64,000 nt of DNA, taken from assembly GCF_000708265.2 (NCBI RefSeq), contig NZ_JCKI01000002.1, positions 682,001 to 746,000 of the forward strand, given 5' to 3'. Of the stretch, positions 54,293-62,682 are shown piece by piece; the stretch's first letter is position 1, and every line of letters starts with the position of its first letter. Under the pieces are notes generated by a model that searched no databases, was not told the DNA's origin, and worked only from the letters and a program-made list of their open reading frames with translations. This DNA is from Pedobacter sp. R20-19 (GTDB lineage: Bacteria > Bacteroidota > Bacteroidia > Sphingobacteriales > Sphingobacteriaceae). The translations under genes and the position numbers were made by a program.

Positions 54293-54707
54293 ACTTCAAA
54301 GGCTGCATAATGAAATAAAATTGTGCTGTGTTCAATCTAAATTCATTAAACCTTATAATCTATTGCGCTTCTATTTTCTTAAATGCCTTATATGGTAGAT
54401 CTAGATTGAGCCTTAATTTTTTACCATCTAAGTAATATAAGATTCATATAAGCTCGAAATTATCAGGAATAAAAGTTATTAGATTTGAATTATCTTTTAC
54501 TTATATAGTCATATTGTAAAGAATGTTAACATGACTTATATTTCCTTACATGCCTTATATGGTAAATCTAAATTAAGCCATATTTTACCATTTAAGTAAT
54601 GTAAGATTCATATAAGTTCAAAAGTATCCGGAATACGTTATTAAACAAATATAGCTTATCTTGTTGGAGCTGAACTATTTGATATATCTACAAACTTTTT
54701 TAAGAAA
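54293..54707. other. gap with duplicated inverted-repeat element
   Basis: Between the Rrf2 gene and the sulfate operon promoter. The main content is the pair of about 115-base repeats at 54368-54480 and 54535-54652, described separately. The rest is AT-rich and shows no gene. Confidence 0.5.
54368..54652. repeat. two direct copies of an inverted-repeat element
   Basis: Copies at 54368-54480 and 54535-54652, offset by about 167 bases. Within each, arms like cttacatgccttatatggt and accatttaagtaatgtaag pair (about 19 of 22 in the second copy, about 16 of 22 in the first). They are either a dispersed repeat, as this type appears in many Bacteroidota spacers, or a paired regulatory site. Confidence 0.7.
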
Positions 54708-54742
54708 AAATTACTACTATTCCTATATACTTTATATATTTG
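54708..54742 (+). promoter_or_regulatory. sulfate operon promoter
   Basis: Ends in TATATTTG (54735-54742), an exact TAnnTTTG box. The 35-base block aligns to 63452-63486 with 31 identical bases, including tcctatatactt-like and ttactac parts, so it probably also contains a regulator site. The expected start of transcription is at about 54745-54747, at or next to the leader ATG. Confidence 0.65.
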
Positions 54743-54746
54743 GCAA

Positions 54747-54815
54747 ATGAACATCAAATCTATAGTTAAAAATGCCAGAGCCAAATCGATGTACTATTGT
54801 TGTAAAACAAAGTAG
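54747..54815 (+). CDS. 22-residue leader peptide with Cys-Cys codons
   Basis: ATG at 54747, only 4 bases after the -7 box, so the transcript would be leaderless or nearly so. The frame reads MNIKSIVKNARAKSMYYCCK and three more residues, with TGT-TGT codons at 54798-54803 and TAG at 54813-54815. It is followed, 40 bases later, by an intrinsic terminator and then by the sulfite reductase ATG at 54906. Ribosome stalling at the Cys codons could decide whether the terminator forms. This is a Cys-responsive attenuator by layout; the mechanism is inferred. Confidence 0.65.
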   Translation: MNIKSIVKNARAKSMYYCCKTK

Positions 54816-54854
54816 AAGAGGGTATTTAAATGATTTATAGGTATAAAATATTAG

Positions 54855-54885
54855 ATGCTTCTCAGTAAAAAGAGAAGCATTTTTT
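54855..54885 (+). terminator. intrinsic terminator of the leader (attenuator candidate)
   Basis: Perfect 9-base stem atgcttctc / gagaagcat with an 8-base loop, followed by a six-T run (54880-54885), 20 bases before the sulfite reductase ATG. The left arm can alternatively pair with agaag (54815-54819) just after the leader stop, over only five bases; this weak alternative might act as an antiterminator. Confidence 0.8.
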
Positions 54886-54905
54886 GAATAAAGCTAACAA
54901 CACAT

Positions 54906-56996
54906 ATGCAAAGTTTCAGAACAGAACTCGAAAACAATATAGTCGAGCAAGACATCATTGATTTAGAGAATAAGATTAAAGCTTTTCGCGATGGGACCAT
55001 TCACGATGAAAAATTCAGAAGTTTACGTTTAGCACGTGGTGTTTACGGACAAAGGCAGCCTGGCGTACAAATGATTCGCATTAAATTGCCATTTGGAAAG
55101 GTGACTTTTAAGCAATTGTTGCGTATTTCAGATATTGCAGATGAGTATGGTAGCGGAAATTTGCACCTAACTACCCGCCAGGACATTCAATTGCATTATG
55201 TGAGTTTAGATAGAACACCTGAGCTTTGGGCAAAACTAGAACAAGATGATATTACACTTCGTGAAGCTTGTGGCAATACGGTTCGTAATGTAACAGCCTC
55301 ACCAAATTCGGGTATAGATAAGGATGAACCTTTTGATGTGTCACCTTATGCTCATGCGGTTTTTAAATACTTTTTACGCAATCCAATTTGTCAGGAAATG
55401 GGTAGGAAGATCAAAATTTCTTTCTCATCGAGCGATAAGGATACCGCTTTTAGTTACATTCATGATCTGGGTTTTATTCCAAAAATTAATGAAAATGGTG
55501 AACGTGGCTTTAAAGTTTTATTTGCAGGTGGTTTAGGAGCACAGCCATTTTTAGCCAGCCCAATTCATGAATTTTTACCTGAAGATCAGTTGATTCCTTT
55601 TACTGAATCGGTATTAAGGGTATTTGATCGCTATGGCGAACGGAGCAATAGAAATAAAGCCCGCTTAAAATATTTAGTACAAAAATTAGGTTTAGAAGAG
55701 GTTTTACGTTTGGTTGCCGAAGAACGTATAGCCAATAAAGTAAAAACCTATGCTATAGATCGGGAAGCCATTGCTCAACCTGCCTTACCTCTTGAACAAC
55801 AATATGCTGAAGTTGAGATTTTAAATGAAACGCATTACAAGCATTGGTCGGCTACAAATGTAGTAGAACAAAAACAGGCAGGATTTTATTCGGTTTATGT
55901 GAAAGTGCAGGTGGGTGATATCAAAACAGATAAGGCAAGAGCATTTGTAGAGGCCATTAAACTTTATGTGGCAGATGAAATTAGAATCACCCAAAATCAG
56001 GGTTTACTGTTAAAATTTGTACGAAAAGAGGCTTTGCCATCATTATATGCAGCTTTAAATAAAATTGGTTTCACTACAGCAGGTTTTGATAGTCTGGCAG
56101 ATATTACCACTTGCCCTGGAACAGATACCTGTAATTTAGGAATCTCCAATTCGATGACTTTAGCCGAGGTTTTGGAAGATGTTATTTATACAGATTTTCC
56201 TGAATTTATATACGAGAAAAATATTAAGATCAAAATCAGTGGTTGTATGAACTCTTGCGGTCAGCACGGTTTGGCAGAAATTGGTTTCCACGGCAGTTCT
56301 GTAAAAGCAGAAGGCAAAGTGGTTCCGGCCGTTCAGGTGATGCTTGGTGGCGGAACAGTTGGAAATGGTGTTGGTCGCGTTGCAGAAAGAGTAATTAAAG
56401 TACCTTCAAAAAGAGCAACCAGTGTTCTGCATTTCATTTTAAATGATTTCAAGGCAAATAACGAAGCGGATGAAAACTTCCATCAATATTATGATCGCAA
56501 AGGAAAAGATCATTTTTATCAGCTGTTAAAACCATTGGCCGATTTAACAAATTTGCAGCAAGAAGAATTTGTCGATTGGGGTCATGTAGAACAATTTGTT
56601 ACCGCAATTGGCGTAGGTGAATGTGCAGGCGTGGTAATTGACTTAGTCGCAACTTTACTTTTAGAAGCTGATGAAAAATTTGAATGGGCAAAACAGAATT
56701 TAGAGAAAGGTGCTTATGCAGATGCCATTTATCACACTTACAGCACATTTGTAAGTGCAGCAAAATCATTGCTTTTAGATAAAGGGGTAAACAGCAGTAC
56801 GCAAGTTGGAGTGATCAGAGAATTTGATAATCATTATGTAGAAACCGGGGAATTTAAATTGTCTACAAACTTTTCAGATCTGGTACTTCAAATTAATAAA
56901 AATGAGCCTACGGCTGAATTTGCTCAACAATATTTCAGCGAAGCAGATGCGTTTCTAAATCAGATTAAAGAAAAAAGAGCAGCTTTAGTAAAATGA
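54906..56996 (+). CDS. HEPN-domain sulfite (nitrite/sulfite) reductase
   Basis: A 696-residue protein. The ferredoxin-like halves and catalytic repeats of a siroheme-4Fe-4S reductase are seen: TTRQDIQLHYV near 90, TRN-like RNVTASPNSG near 125-135, and the cluster-binding Cys in CPGTDTC (Cys403, Cys409) and GCMNSC (Cys447, Cys451). The C-terminal part (about 575-690, GECAGVVIDLVATLLLEAD, then a helical region) is a HEPN-like domain, a fusion common in Bacteroidota. It reduces sulfite to sulfide with siroheme made by the neighbours. First structural gene after the attenuator. Confidence 0.88.
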   Translation: MQSFRTELENNIVEQDIIDLENKIKAFRDGTIHDEKFRSLRLARGVYGQRQPGVQMIRIKLPFGKVTFKQLLRISDIADEYGSGNLHLTTRQDIQLHYVSLDRTPELWAKLEQDDITLREACGNTVRNVTASPNSGIDKDEPFDVSPYAHAVFKYFLRNPICQEMGRKIKISFSSSDKDTAFSYIHDLGFIPKINENGERGFKVLFAGGLGAQPFLASPIHEFLPEDQLIPFTESVLRVFDRYGERSNRNKARLKYLVQKLGLEEVLRLVAEERIANKVKTYAIDREAIAQPALPLEQQYAEVEILNETHYKHWSATNVVEQKQAGFYSVYVKVQVGDIKTDKARAFVEAIKLYVADEIRITQNQGLLLKFVRKEALPSLYAALNKIGFTTAGFDSLADITTCPGTDTCNLGISNSMTLAEVLEDVIYTDFPEFIYEKNIKIKISGCMNSCGQHGLAEIGFHGSSVKAEGKVVPAVQVMLGGGTVGNGVGRVAERVIKVPSKRATSVLHFILNDFKANNEADENFHQYYDRKGKDHFYQLLKPLADLTNLQQEEFVDWGHVEQFVTAIGVGECAGVVIDLVATLLLEADEKFEWAKQNLEKGAYADAIYHTYSTFVSAAKSLLLDKGVNSSTQVGVIREFDNHYVETGEFKLSTNFSDLVLQINKNEPTAEFAQQYFSEADAFLNQIKEKRAALVK

Positions 56997-57110
56997 CAGA
57001 ATGAAAAAATTACAGAATGAGAGAATTTCATAGTGCAATCGCTGGTAAAACATTCACTCAATCTATCATTGAAAATTCAATAATTAAAAAGCTCATTCAA
57101 ATTCAAAATT

Positions 57111-57881
57111 ATGTTAAATCAAAATAAAGAATCAAAAATTACACTTTTAGGCGCAGGTCCAGGGGATCCGGATTTACTGACCTTAAAAGGGGTAAAGGCC
57201 TTACAAGCTGCAGATGTGGTGCTATATGACGCCTTAACAAATGAGGCATTGTTAGCTCATGCACCAGCAGAAGCAATCAAAATATATGTGGGGAAACGCT
57301 CTGGTGAACATTCTTATTCGCAGGAAACGATTAATAAGCTAATGATCGATTATGCTTTAAATTATGGACATGTAGTGCGTTTGAAAGGTGGCGATCCATT
57401 TGTTTTTGGCAGAGGATATGAGGAGTTGGATTATGCAGCATCTTATAGCATTCCTGTTGATGTGATTCCTGGCATTTCCAGTTCAATCGGAGTTCCCGGG
57501 TTACAACAAATTCCAGTAACGCATCGTGGTCTGAGCGAAAGCTTTTGGGTAATTACTGGTACTACTACCTCAGGAGAAGTTTCTAAAGATATTTACAAGG
57601 CTGCAGAATCAAATGCAACAGTTTTAGTATTGATGGGCTTAAAAAAATTAGCTAAAATTGTTGAGATCTTTAAAGCTGCAGGTCGAAACGCTTTACCAGC
57701 GGCGGTGATTCAAAACGGCTCATCAGCAGATGAAAAATTAATTGTAGGTGTGGTAGAAACGATTGAAAGTCTTGTTCAACAGGAAAATATCAAAGCACCA
57801 GCACTTTTAATTTTTGGTGAAGTCGTTTCTTTACATCCATCATTTAAAAACTTAGTGAAACAATATGCAAATATTGCCTAA
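57111..57881 (+). CDS. cobA: uroporphyrinogen-III C-methyltransferase (SUMT)
   Basis: A 256-residue SAM methyltransferase: GAGPGDP (14-20), YVGKRSG, RLKGGDPFVFGRG (91-102), GISSSIGVPGLQQIPVTHRG and a C-terminal strand set. All SUMT hallmark motifs are present. It methylates uroporphyrinogen III twice to precorrin-2, the siroheme precursor, for the sulfite reductase encoded 114 bases upstream. The gap holds a short repeat-like sequence ending attcaaattcaaaatt. The next gene overlaps its end by 17 bases. Confidence 0.93.
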   Translation: MLNQNKESKITLLGAGPGDPDLLTLKGVKALQAADVVLYDALTNEALLAHAPAEAIKIYVGKRSGEHSYSQETINKLMIDYALNYGHVVRLKGGDPFVFGRGYEELDYAASYSIPVDVIPGISSSIGVPGLQQIPVTHRGLSESFWVITGTTTSGEVSKDIYKAAESNATVLVLMGLKKLAKIVEIFKAAGRNALPAAVIQNGSSADEKLIVGVVETIESLVQQENIKAPALLIFGEVVSLHPSFKNLVKQYANIA

Positions 57882-58638
57882 CCCTTCAGATGATCGTGCA
57901 GCGTCTTTTTCAGAAGAAGAAAAGGGCAATCAGCTTTTTCCGGTTTTTGTAAAGCTGAACAAGTTGCATACCTTACTGATTGGTGCAGGAAATATAGGGC
58001 TTGAAAAGTTAACTGCAATTGTGAATAATAGTCATATGGCGAAAATCACCATTGTTGCAGAAACAGTTTCTTCGGAGATTTACGCCTTAATCGCTAACTA
58101 TCCCAATATAAAGGTGAAGCAAAAGAGTTTCGATGTTTCCGATCTGGAGAACATTGATATTGTTTTTGCGGCTACCAATAACTATATCCTGAATGAGGAA
58201 ATCAGGGTGGTTACACATGATAAAGGTTTGCTGATTAATGTTGCAGATAAACCAGAACTTTGCGATTTCTACCTGGGATCTATTGTGCAGAAAGGTGATT
58301 TAAAGATTGCCATTTCTACTAATGGAAAGTCGCCAACCATCGCCAAGCGTTTAAAACAAATTTTAAACGAAGGCATTCCGGCAGAACTGGATGAGACTTT
58401 ACAAAACATGAGCGCGCTTCGACAAACTTTAACCGGCGATTTTTCGGCAAAAGTTAAAAAGCTGAATAAAGTTACGAAAAGTCTAATCAACCCTAAAAAG
58501 AGTTTTGCAGAGCGTAATATTAATTGGTTAATCTGGTTAGCTTCTATTTTGCTGATTGGCGCCATTGGTATTTCTTTATGGAATACTGAACCCGAATTTC
58601 AATCATTTTTAATTCATATAGATCCTCTATTTTATTAA
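57865..58638 (+). CDS. precorrin-2 dehydrogenase / ferrochelatase-like (CysG N-terminal, Met8-like)
   Basis: A 257-residue protein with a Rossmann start LHTLLIGAGNIGLEKL (about residues 32-47), NVADKPELCDFYLGSIVQKGDLKIAISTNGKSPTIAKRLK, the hallmark of siroheme synthase N-terminal domains, and a Ser of the CysG type in STNGKSP. A C-terminal hydrophobic segment (about 215-235) follows, where the usual family ends. It oxidises precorrin-2 and inserts iron, completing siroheme. Its stop is in frame with the TauE-like gene, only 12 bases away, which suggests a split fusion. Confidence 0.88.
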   Translation: MQILPNPSDDRAASFSEEEKGNQLFPVFVKLNKLHTLLIGAGNIGLEKLTAIVNNSHMAKITIVAETVSSEIYALIANYPNIKVKQKSFDVSDLENIDIVFAATNNYILNEEIRVVTHDKGLLINVADKPELCDFYLGSIVQKGDLKIAISTNGKSPTIAKRLKQILNEGIPAELDETLQNMSALRQTLTGDFSAKVKKLNKVTKSLINPKKSFAERNINWLIWLASILLIGAIGISLWNTEPEFQSFLIHIDPLFY

Positions 58639-58650
58639 AAAAATTGGTTT

Positions 58651-59388
58651 TTGGGCGCTGGATTTTTGTTTGCATTAATCGATGGTGCCATTGGAATGTC
58701 TTATGGTGTTACTACTGCATCTTTTTCACTGGCCATGGGGTTGCCTCCTGCCTCAGCAAGTATGGCCATTCATATTTCAGAAGTAATGAGCAATGGGATT
58801 GCCGGCTGGATGCATTACAGAATGGGCAACGTAAACTGGAAACTGTTTAAAATTTTAATTATACCAGCGATTATAGGAGCGGTTTTAGGTGCATATATTT
58901 TGTCGTCTTTAGAAAATTACGCTGCTTACGTTAAACCAGTTGTAGCCGTTTATACCTTGTTTTTAGGCGGTGTTATTCTCATGAAGGCTTTTAACATTAA
59001 AAGAAAAAAGGCTGATGAGAAAATTAAGAAAATAGGTCTTTTGGGCTTTGTAGGTGGATTTATTGATGCAGCATTTGGTGGCGGATGGGGTTCTATCGTG
59101 TTATCAAGTTTAATAGCAGGTGGCCGTCATCCATTATTTTCACTGGGAACAGTTAAAATCAGCAGGTTTTTTATTGCGACTCTAAGCTCATTAACCTTTT
59201 TTACCATGTTAGGTGGCAAGCATTGGGAGGCTGTTGTCGGCTTGATTATTGGTAGTGCAATTGCATCGCCAATTGCCGCAAAGGTTTCTAACAAAATTTC
59301 AGCTAAAACCATTATGGTTGCAGTTGGGATTATTGTAATGATCGTGAGCTTACGCAGTGTGATTATGTTTATTTTAAAATTAATTTAG
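58651..59388 (+). CDS. TauE/SafE-family membrane transporter (sulfite exporter-like)
   Basis: A 245-residue membrane protein with seven to eight segments and the TauE/SafE repeats: GFLFALIDGAIGMSYGV near the start and GFVGGFIDAAFGGGWG (about 132-147) in the second half. No ATG opens the frame: the first codon after the upstream stop that can start is TTG at 58651, and the next Met lies within the first helix. The frame is the same as that of the Met8-like gene, with one TAA between. TauE proteins export sulfite or organosulfonates; in this operon, excess sulfite is the likely cargo. Confidence 0.75.
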   Translation: MGAGFLFALIDGAIGMSYGVTTASFSLAMGLPPASASMAIHISEVMSNGIAGWMHYRMGNVNWKLFKILIIPAIIGAVLGAYILSSLENYAAYVKPVVAVYTLFLGGVILMKAFNIKRKKADEKIKKIGLLGFVGGFIDAAFGGGWGSIVLSSLIAGGRHPLFSLGTVKISRFFIATLSSLTFFTMLGGKHWEAVVGLIIGSAIASPIAAKVSNKISAKTIMVAVGIIVMIVSLRSVIMFILKLI

Positions 59389-59390
59389 TG

Positions 59391-60134
59391 ATGGGGAATT
59401 TAGTGGAAATTAACCAGGAACTTTCTGGTTTAAGTACAATAGATAGATTGAAATATTTGGCTGACAGATATGCCGACAGAATTATTTTTTCGACCAGTTT
59501 CGGTTGGGAGGACCAAGCCATAACACATCTCATTTTTTCAAATCATATTCCAATTAAGGTGTTTACGCTGGAAACAGGTCGTCTTTTTCCTGAAACTTAT
59601 TATGTTTGGAACCGTACATTGGAAATATATAACAAACCTATCCATGCCTACTATCCAAAAAACGAATTATTGGAGGAGATGGTGAATTTGAAAGGACCAA
59701 ATAGTTTTTACGACTCTGTAGACAACAGAAAAGAATGCTGCTACATTCGTAAAATTGAACCTTTGAAAAGAGCATTAAAAGGGAATGAAATCTGGGTGAC
59801 CGGAATCAGGGCTGAGCAGAGTCCAAATCGCGAAGATATGCATGATTTGGAATGGGATGAAGGAAATCAATTAATAAAATTTCACCCTATTTTTGACTGG
59901 ACGCTGGATGATGTGAAAAGTTATATTAAAGAAAATAATATCGTTTATAATACCTTGCATGATAAAGGTTTCCCTAGCATTGGTTGTGCGCCCTGTACCA
60001 GAGCTGTACAGCAGGGTGAAGATTTTAGAGCAGGCAGATGGTGGTGGGAAGACCAAAGCAAAAAGGAGTGTGGGTTGCATGCAACTGAAGCTAGCTTAAA
60101 GACTAAAGCGGAAAGCTTTACTAACAACAAATGA
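59391..60134 (+). CDS. cysH: APS/PAPS reductase (CysH), iron-sulfur type
   Basis: From the ATG at 59391, two bases after the TauE stop (a GTG at 59388 is also open); 247 residues. PP-loop-like SFGWEDQ (36-42), the Cys pairs KECC (116, 117) and CAPC (199, 202) that bind a 4Fe-4S cluster, and the catalytic KKECGLH (Cys227). The paired CC...CxxC set marks adenosine 5'-phosphosulfate (APS) reductases, which reduce APS directly to sulfite, and not the PAPS-only enzymes. No APS kinase gene is in the window, which agrees. Confidence 0.93.
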   Translation: MGNLVEINQELSGLSTIDRLKYLADRYADRIIFSTSFGWEDQAITHLIFSNHIPIKVFTLETGRLFPETYYVWNRTLEIYNKPIHAYYPKNELLEEMVNLKGPNSFYDSVDNRKECCYIRKIEPLKRALKGNEIWVTGIRAEQSPNREDMHDLEWDEGNQLIKFHPIFDWTLDDVKSYIKENNIVYNTLHDKGFPSIGCAPCTRAVQQGEDFRAGRWWWEDQSKKECGLHATEASLKTKAESFTNNK

Positions 60135-60215
60135 ATATAACATTTGAATAATAACATGAGTACCTACAGAAATTACTGTCACTCATTTTATCATTCAAAA
60201 TTCAAAACTTAATAA

Positions 60216-61121
60216 ATGAGCACATATAATTTTGATTATTTAGACGAACTGGAGGCTGAAGCAATTCACATTTTACGTGAAGTGGCCGGGCAATTTGAAA
60301 AGCCTGCCTTGCTGTTTTCTGGTGGAAAAGATTCTATAACTTTAGTTCGTTTAGCGGAAAAAGCCTTTCGTCCGGGAAAATTCCCCTTCCCATTGGTTCA
60401 TATTGATACCGGTCATAATTTTGAAGAAACCATCACTTACCGGGATAAAATGATCGAAAGAATTGGCGAACGATTAATTGTGGGCTCCGTTCAGGAATCC
60501 ATAAACCAAGGTAAAGTAATAGAACAAACAGGTAAGAATGCCAGTAGAAATGCTTTACAAACCGTTACTTTATTAGATACCATAGCTGAACACCAGTTTG
60601 ATGCTTGTATAGGTGGTGCCCGCAGGGATGAAGAAAAAGCCAGAGCGAAGGAGCGAATTTTCTCTGTTCGCGATGAATTCGGACAGTGGGATCCAAAGCG
60701 CCAGCGCCCTGAACTTTGGAATATTTATAATGGTAAAATTCATAAAGGTGAAAACGTTAGGGTTTTTCCCATTAGCAACTGGACGGAATTAGACGTATGG
60801 AATTATATCCGAAGAGAGAAAATTGAATTGCCAAGTATTTATTTCTCACATGAGCGTGAAGTGATCACCAGAAATGGTCAGTTAATGGCAGCATCTCCTT
60901 TCTTAAATATGGATGATGAAGATGTGGTATTTCGTAAACAAGTGCGTTTCCGGACAGTGGGCGATATGTCTTGTACCGCCGCAGTTGAATCAGAAGCAAC
61001 TTTGATTGATGATATTATTGACGAAATTAGTGCATCAAAAATCTCTGAGCGTGGTGCACGTTTAGATGATAAGGTATCAGAAGCCGCAATGGAGGACAGG
61101 AAAAAAGGTGGGTATTTTTAA
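60216..61121 (+). CDS. cysD: sulfate adenylyltransferase subunit 2
   Basis: A 301-residue protein with the PP-loop SGGKDS (35-40), DTGHNFEET, GGARRDEEKARAKER near 130-145 and C-terminal GERARLD-like part, all typical of CysD. It catalyses ATP plus sulfate to APS with CysN. The usual length is about 302. The gap from CysH holds short AT-rich repeats (tcattcaaaattcaaaac). CysN follows after a 138-base gap with an inverted repeat. Confidence 0.95.
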   Translation: MSTYNFDYLDELEAEAIHILREVAGQFEKPALLFSGGKDSITLVRLAEKAFRPGKFPFPLVHIDTGHNFEETITYRDKMIERIGERLIVGSVQESINQGKVIEQTGKNASRNALQTVTLLDTIAEHQFDACIGGARRDEEKARAKERIFSVRDEFGQWDPKRQRPELWNIYNGKIHKGENVRVFPISNWTELDVWNYIRREKIELPSIYFSHEREVITRNGQLMAASPFLNMDDEDVVFRKQVRFRTVGDMSCTAAVESEATLIDDIIDEISASKISERGARLDDKVSEAAMEDRKKGGYF

Positions 61122-61124
61122 GGG

Positions 61125-61236
61125 AGTATCAAGTAGCTAGTATCAAGACTGAGTGCAAGCTAAAAAAATTAACCCTAAATAAACTAAGTATGAGTACGGA
61201 AGTGATAGACTGCAATTTGTCTTGATATCTGATACT
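61125..61236. repeat. inverted repeat between cysD and cysN
   Basis: The left part agtatcaagtagctagtatc (61125-61144), continuing to caagac, pairs imperfectly with gtcttgatatctgatact (61219-61236). It lies between two genes that function together, so it may shape the transcript or be a mobile-type repeat. Confidence 0.5.
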
Positions 61237-61259
61237 TTTATCTTAATACTAAAACAAAC

Positions 61260-62510
61260 ATGAACATATTAAAATTTTTTACAGCAGGCAGTGTTGATGA
61301 TGGTAAAAGTACCTTAATTGGCCGTTTGTTATATGATACAGATTCCATTTTAGCTGATCAGTTGGAAGCCTTACAAAGCTCTAATCGTAAAAATGACGAT
61401 GGAACAATAGATTTAGCCATTTTAACAGATGGTTTAAGAGCAGAGCGGGAACAAGGAATTACGATTGATGTTGCCTATAAATATTTTCAAACTGAAAAAC
61501 GTAAGTTTATTATCGCCGATACACCAGGACATATTCAGTACACCAGAAATATGGTTACTGGTGCTTCTACTGCTAATCTGGCCATCATTTTAATTGATGC
61601 CCGAAATGGAGTAGTGGAGCAAACGATCCGCCATTCTTATTTGGTTTCCTTATTGGGAATTAAACACATTGTGGTGTGTATCAATAAAATGGATATGGTA
61701 AATTATAGTGAAGAAGTTTATAGCTCAATCATTGATAAATACAAGGTATTAGCGCAACAGCTTAAATTAAAGGATGTGACCTATATTCCTGTTAGTGCGC
61801 TAAAAGGTGACAATATTGTTCAAAATTCAGTGCATATGGATTGGTATAATGGCGAAAGCCTTTTACATTTTCTGGAGCAGGTTGATACTGATAATCTGGA
61901 TAAGTCTCAGTTGGCTCGGATGCCAGTTCAATGGGTCATCCGCCCTCAAACAGATAAATTGCATGATTACCGTGGCTATGCTGGTAGGGTGCTCAGTGGA
62001 ACTTTTAAGCTGAATGATAAAGTTACCGTATTGCCATCTGGAGCAAGTTCAACAATTGAAAAAATTGAGTTTTTTGATCAGTTACCAGACGCCGCACATG
62101 CAGGACAGTCAGTTACAATTCATTTAAAAGACGATGTAGATATCAGTCGTGGAGATACCATCGTAAACGCATCGGCTTTGCCACAGGAATCTAAATTGAT
62201 AGAGGCCGATTTATGTTGGATGGATGGTCGTGCATTAGATACTTCTATCATGTATTTAATTCAACATAACAGCAAGGTAACGAAATGTAAAATCAGTGAG
62301 ATTTTGCACAAAGTGGATATTAATACTTTAGAAAAACACCCCGCAGATGAATTTAAACTGAATGATATCGGAAGGGTGATCTTAAAAACTGCTGATGCTT
62401 TAGCTTTTGATTTATATGATGAGAATCGTGCCAATGGATCAGCAATTTTAGTTGATAGCCGTACAAACTTAACGGTTGGTGCCTTAATGTTTAGAGCAGC
62501 AGTAGAATAG
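61260..62510 (+). CDS. cysN: sulfate adenylyltransferase subunit 1 (GTPase)
   Basis: A 416-residue EF-Tu-like GTPase: P-loop GSVDDGKST (10-18), G3 DTPGH (87-91), G4 NKMD (142-145) and EF-Tu-like domains II and III after. It couples GTP hydrolysis to APS formation by CysD. It is shorter than E. coli CysN (about 475) and has no fused C-terminal APS kinase domain. A terminator follows at 62563-62597, so this is the end of the main operon. Confidence 0.94.
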   Translation: MNILKFFTAGSVDDGKSTLIGRLLYDTDSILADQLEALQSSNRKNDDGTIDLAILTDGLRAEREQGITIDVAYKYFQTEKRKFIIADTPGHIQYTRNMVTGASTANLAIILIDARNGVVEQTIRHSYLVSLLGIKHIVVCINKMDMVNYSEEVYSSIIDKYKVLAQQLKLKDVTYIPVSALKGDNIVQNSVHMDWYNGESLLHFLEQVDTDNLDKSQLARMPVQWVIRPQTDKLHDYRGYAGRVLSGTFKLNDKVTVLPSGASSTIEKIEFFDQLPDAAHAGQSVTIHLKDDVDISRGDTIVNASALPQESKLIEADLCWMDGRALDTSIMYLIQHNSKVTKCKISEILHKVDINTLEKHPADEFKLNDIGRVILKTADALAFDLYDENRANGSAILVDSRTNLTVGALMFRAAVE

Positions 62511-62562
62511 TTTTGTTGTGTTTATTAAATTAAAGTGCCATTATATATAAAGAAATACTTTA

Positions 62563-62597
62563 GGCAGGGGATCAGTTTGATTGCCCTGCTTTTTTTA
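62563..62597 (+). terminator. intrinsic terminator after cysN
   Basis: Stem gcaggg / ccctgc, with possible extension, followed by an eight-base T-run. It ends the sulfate assimilation operon. Confidence 0.8.
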
Positions 62598-62682
62598 TTA
62601 AAGTAATTTTTTTGCTTGTGGAAACGTTTAATATTTTTCATCTCATTAGTATATTTTCATCTGAAACTTTAAATTTATAATC

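Noticed and set aside
54830..54868. Second mini-frame (12 codons) after the Cys-Cys leader
   Set aside because: It runs into the terminator loop, has no Cys codons, and has no start signal; probably chance.
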